Source: Spirochaetes bacterium RBG_16_67_19
GTDB taxonomy: Bacteria; Spirochaetota; Spirochaetia; SZUA-6; DRHE01
Direction of reading: 5' to 3'
Length of the DNA stretch: 5,863 bases
Assembly: GCA_001829505.1 (NCBI GenBank)
Contig: MIBK01000031.1
Span: 1,888 to 7,750, forward strand
This document shows positions 5,188 to 5,863 of this stretch, one piece after another (the first letter of the stretch is position 1; each line of letters starts with the position of its first letter). Both the position numbers and the translations under genes were made by a program. The notes beneath the pieces were generated by a model. The model searched no databases and had not been told where the DNA came from. It worked only from the letters and a program-made list of their open reading frames with translations.

Positions 5188-5863
5188 AACCCCGCCAGCG
5201 GCACGCGCTTTACGAAGCGCCCCTTCACCCCCTCGCCGACGAACTTCATGCGGTCCCCCGACCACTCGGCCACCCGCCTTCCGCGGGAGTACACGATCTC
5301 CGGGGTTCCGGTGAGCTCCCAGCCTTCCCACGGGGTGTAGTCCACGTTCTGGTGCAGCTTCTTCTGGGACAGGGTGAACTTGCGCTGGGGGTCGAAGACC
5401 ACGATGTCCGCGTCCTTGCCCGCCGTGATCGCCCCTTTGTCGGCCAGGCCGAACATCCGCGCGGTGCCGGTGGACAGCACGTCCACCATCCGCTCCAGAC
5501 TTATCCGCCCCTTGACCACCCCCTCGCTGTGCAGGAGCATCAGCATGGTTTCGATGCCGGGGGCGCCGTTGGGGATCTTCTTGTAGTCCTCCTTGCCGTT
5601 CATGTCCTTCTGGCCCTGGAAGTTGAAGGGGCAGTGGTCGGTGCCCAAGGTCTGCACGTCCCCGTCCCGCAGGCCCTTCCACAGCTCCTCCAGGCTCTCG
5701 GCGGTGCGCAGGGGCGGGCTCATCACGTACTTGGCCCCCGCCCAGCCCGGCTCCTCGTAGCGCTCCTCGCTCAAGGTCAGGTACTGGGGGCAGGTTTCGG
5801 CGTAGACCCGCAAGCCCCGGTCCCGGGCCTGGCGGACCTTCCAGAGGCCCCGGCCGGAGGATA
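5184..5863 (-). CDS. hydA: Dihydropyrimidinase / D-hydantoinase, C-terminal part (5' end outside window)
   Basis: The frame is open to the right edge and gives 225 C-terminal residues of a cyclic amidohydrolase usually about 460-480 long. The visible part begins just after the expected metal-binding His (SSGRG then LRVYAETCPQYL). It contains MSPPLR (47-52), the LGTDHCPFNF segment with the metal-binding Asp (D75), IPNGAPGIE (96-104) for substrate contact, and the closing AGKDADIVVFD and QNVDYTPWEG motifs. These are specific to dihydropyrimidinases rather than allantoinases or dihydroorotases. The enzyme opens the dihydrouracil or dihydrothymine ring to an N-carbamoyl-beta-amino acid, the substrate of the amidase encoded downstream. 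The metal-binding HxH and carboxylated Lys lie outside the window. The stop codon overlaps that of the convergent small gene. No terminator follows, so transcripts may run antisense into that gene. Confidence 0.93.
   Translation of the reverse strand, partial: SSGRGLWKVRQARDRGLRVYAETCPQYLTLSEERYEEPGWAGAKYVMSPPLRTAESLEELWKGLRDGDVQTLGTDHCPFNFQGQKDMNGKEDYKKIPNGAPGIETMLMLLHSEGVVKGRISLERMVDVLSTGTARMFGLADKGAITAGKDADIVVFDPQRKFTLSQKKLHQNVDYTPWEGWELTGTPEIVYSRGRRVAEWSGDRMKFVGEGVKGRFVKRVPLAGF

Noticed and set aside
4753..5682. Minus-strand open frame overlapping the dihydropyrimidinase and the small gene
   Set aside because: It is shifted relative to the true dihydropyrimidinase frame and shows no family motif.

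Overview
The window comes from a GC-rich bacterium. The lineage cannot be fixed from the sequence: there is no rRNA, tRNA or other marker gene, and the proteins belong to widely spread families. All 5863 bases are compactly coded in ordinary chromosomal style. No transposase, phage gene, CRISPR array or RNA gene was seen, and no gene-free stretch exceeds about 160 bases.

Left part (1-2228). A ModF-type ABC ATPase enters from the left edge on the + strand (5' end missing) and stops at 853. Facing it on the minus strand is a tight three-gene cluster of small membrane proteins of unknown function (2190 down to 865). The first has two membrane segments. The next two are tandem paralogues, each with one N-terminal membrane segment and a probably beta-rich cytoplasmic domain. 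The first and second overlap by ATGA, and the second and third are 4 bases apart.

Middle and right part (2203-5863). The minus strand carries most of a reductive pyrimidine catabolism set. It includes a dihydropyrimidinase (C-terminal part only, running off the right edge), a nitrilase-family beta-ureidopropionase and an NCS2 (uracil/xanthine-type) permease. The likely logic is uptake of a pyrimidine by the permease, reduction by a dehydrogenase not in this window, ring opening by the dihydropyrimidinase, then hydrolysis of the N-carbamoyl-beta-amino acid by the amidase. A strong intrinsic terminator follows the permease, and a weaker hairpin separates amidase from permease.

The most interesting part is 4729-4912. 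A small + strand gene for a CxC/CxxC zinc-ribbon-like protein sits between dihydropyrimidinase and amidase, divergent from the amidase and convergent with the dihydropyrimidinase, sharing a CTAG double stop with the latter. The intergenic region holds two good sigma70-type promoters facing away from each other. Each -10 box lies only 5-6 bases before a start codon, so both transcripts may be leaderless. A perfect 16-bp palindrome abuts the amidase -35 box and a second dyad covers its -10 box, as expected for local repressor control. A second notable site is 2197-2240, where the permease terminator hairpin contains an ATG with a good Shine-Dalgarno sequence, in frame with the downstream membrane-protein gene.
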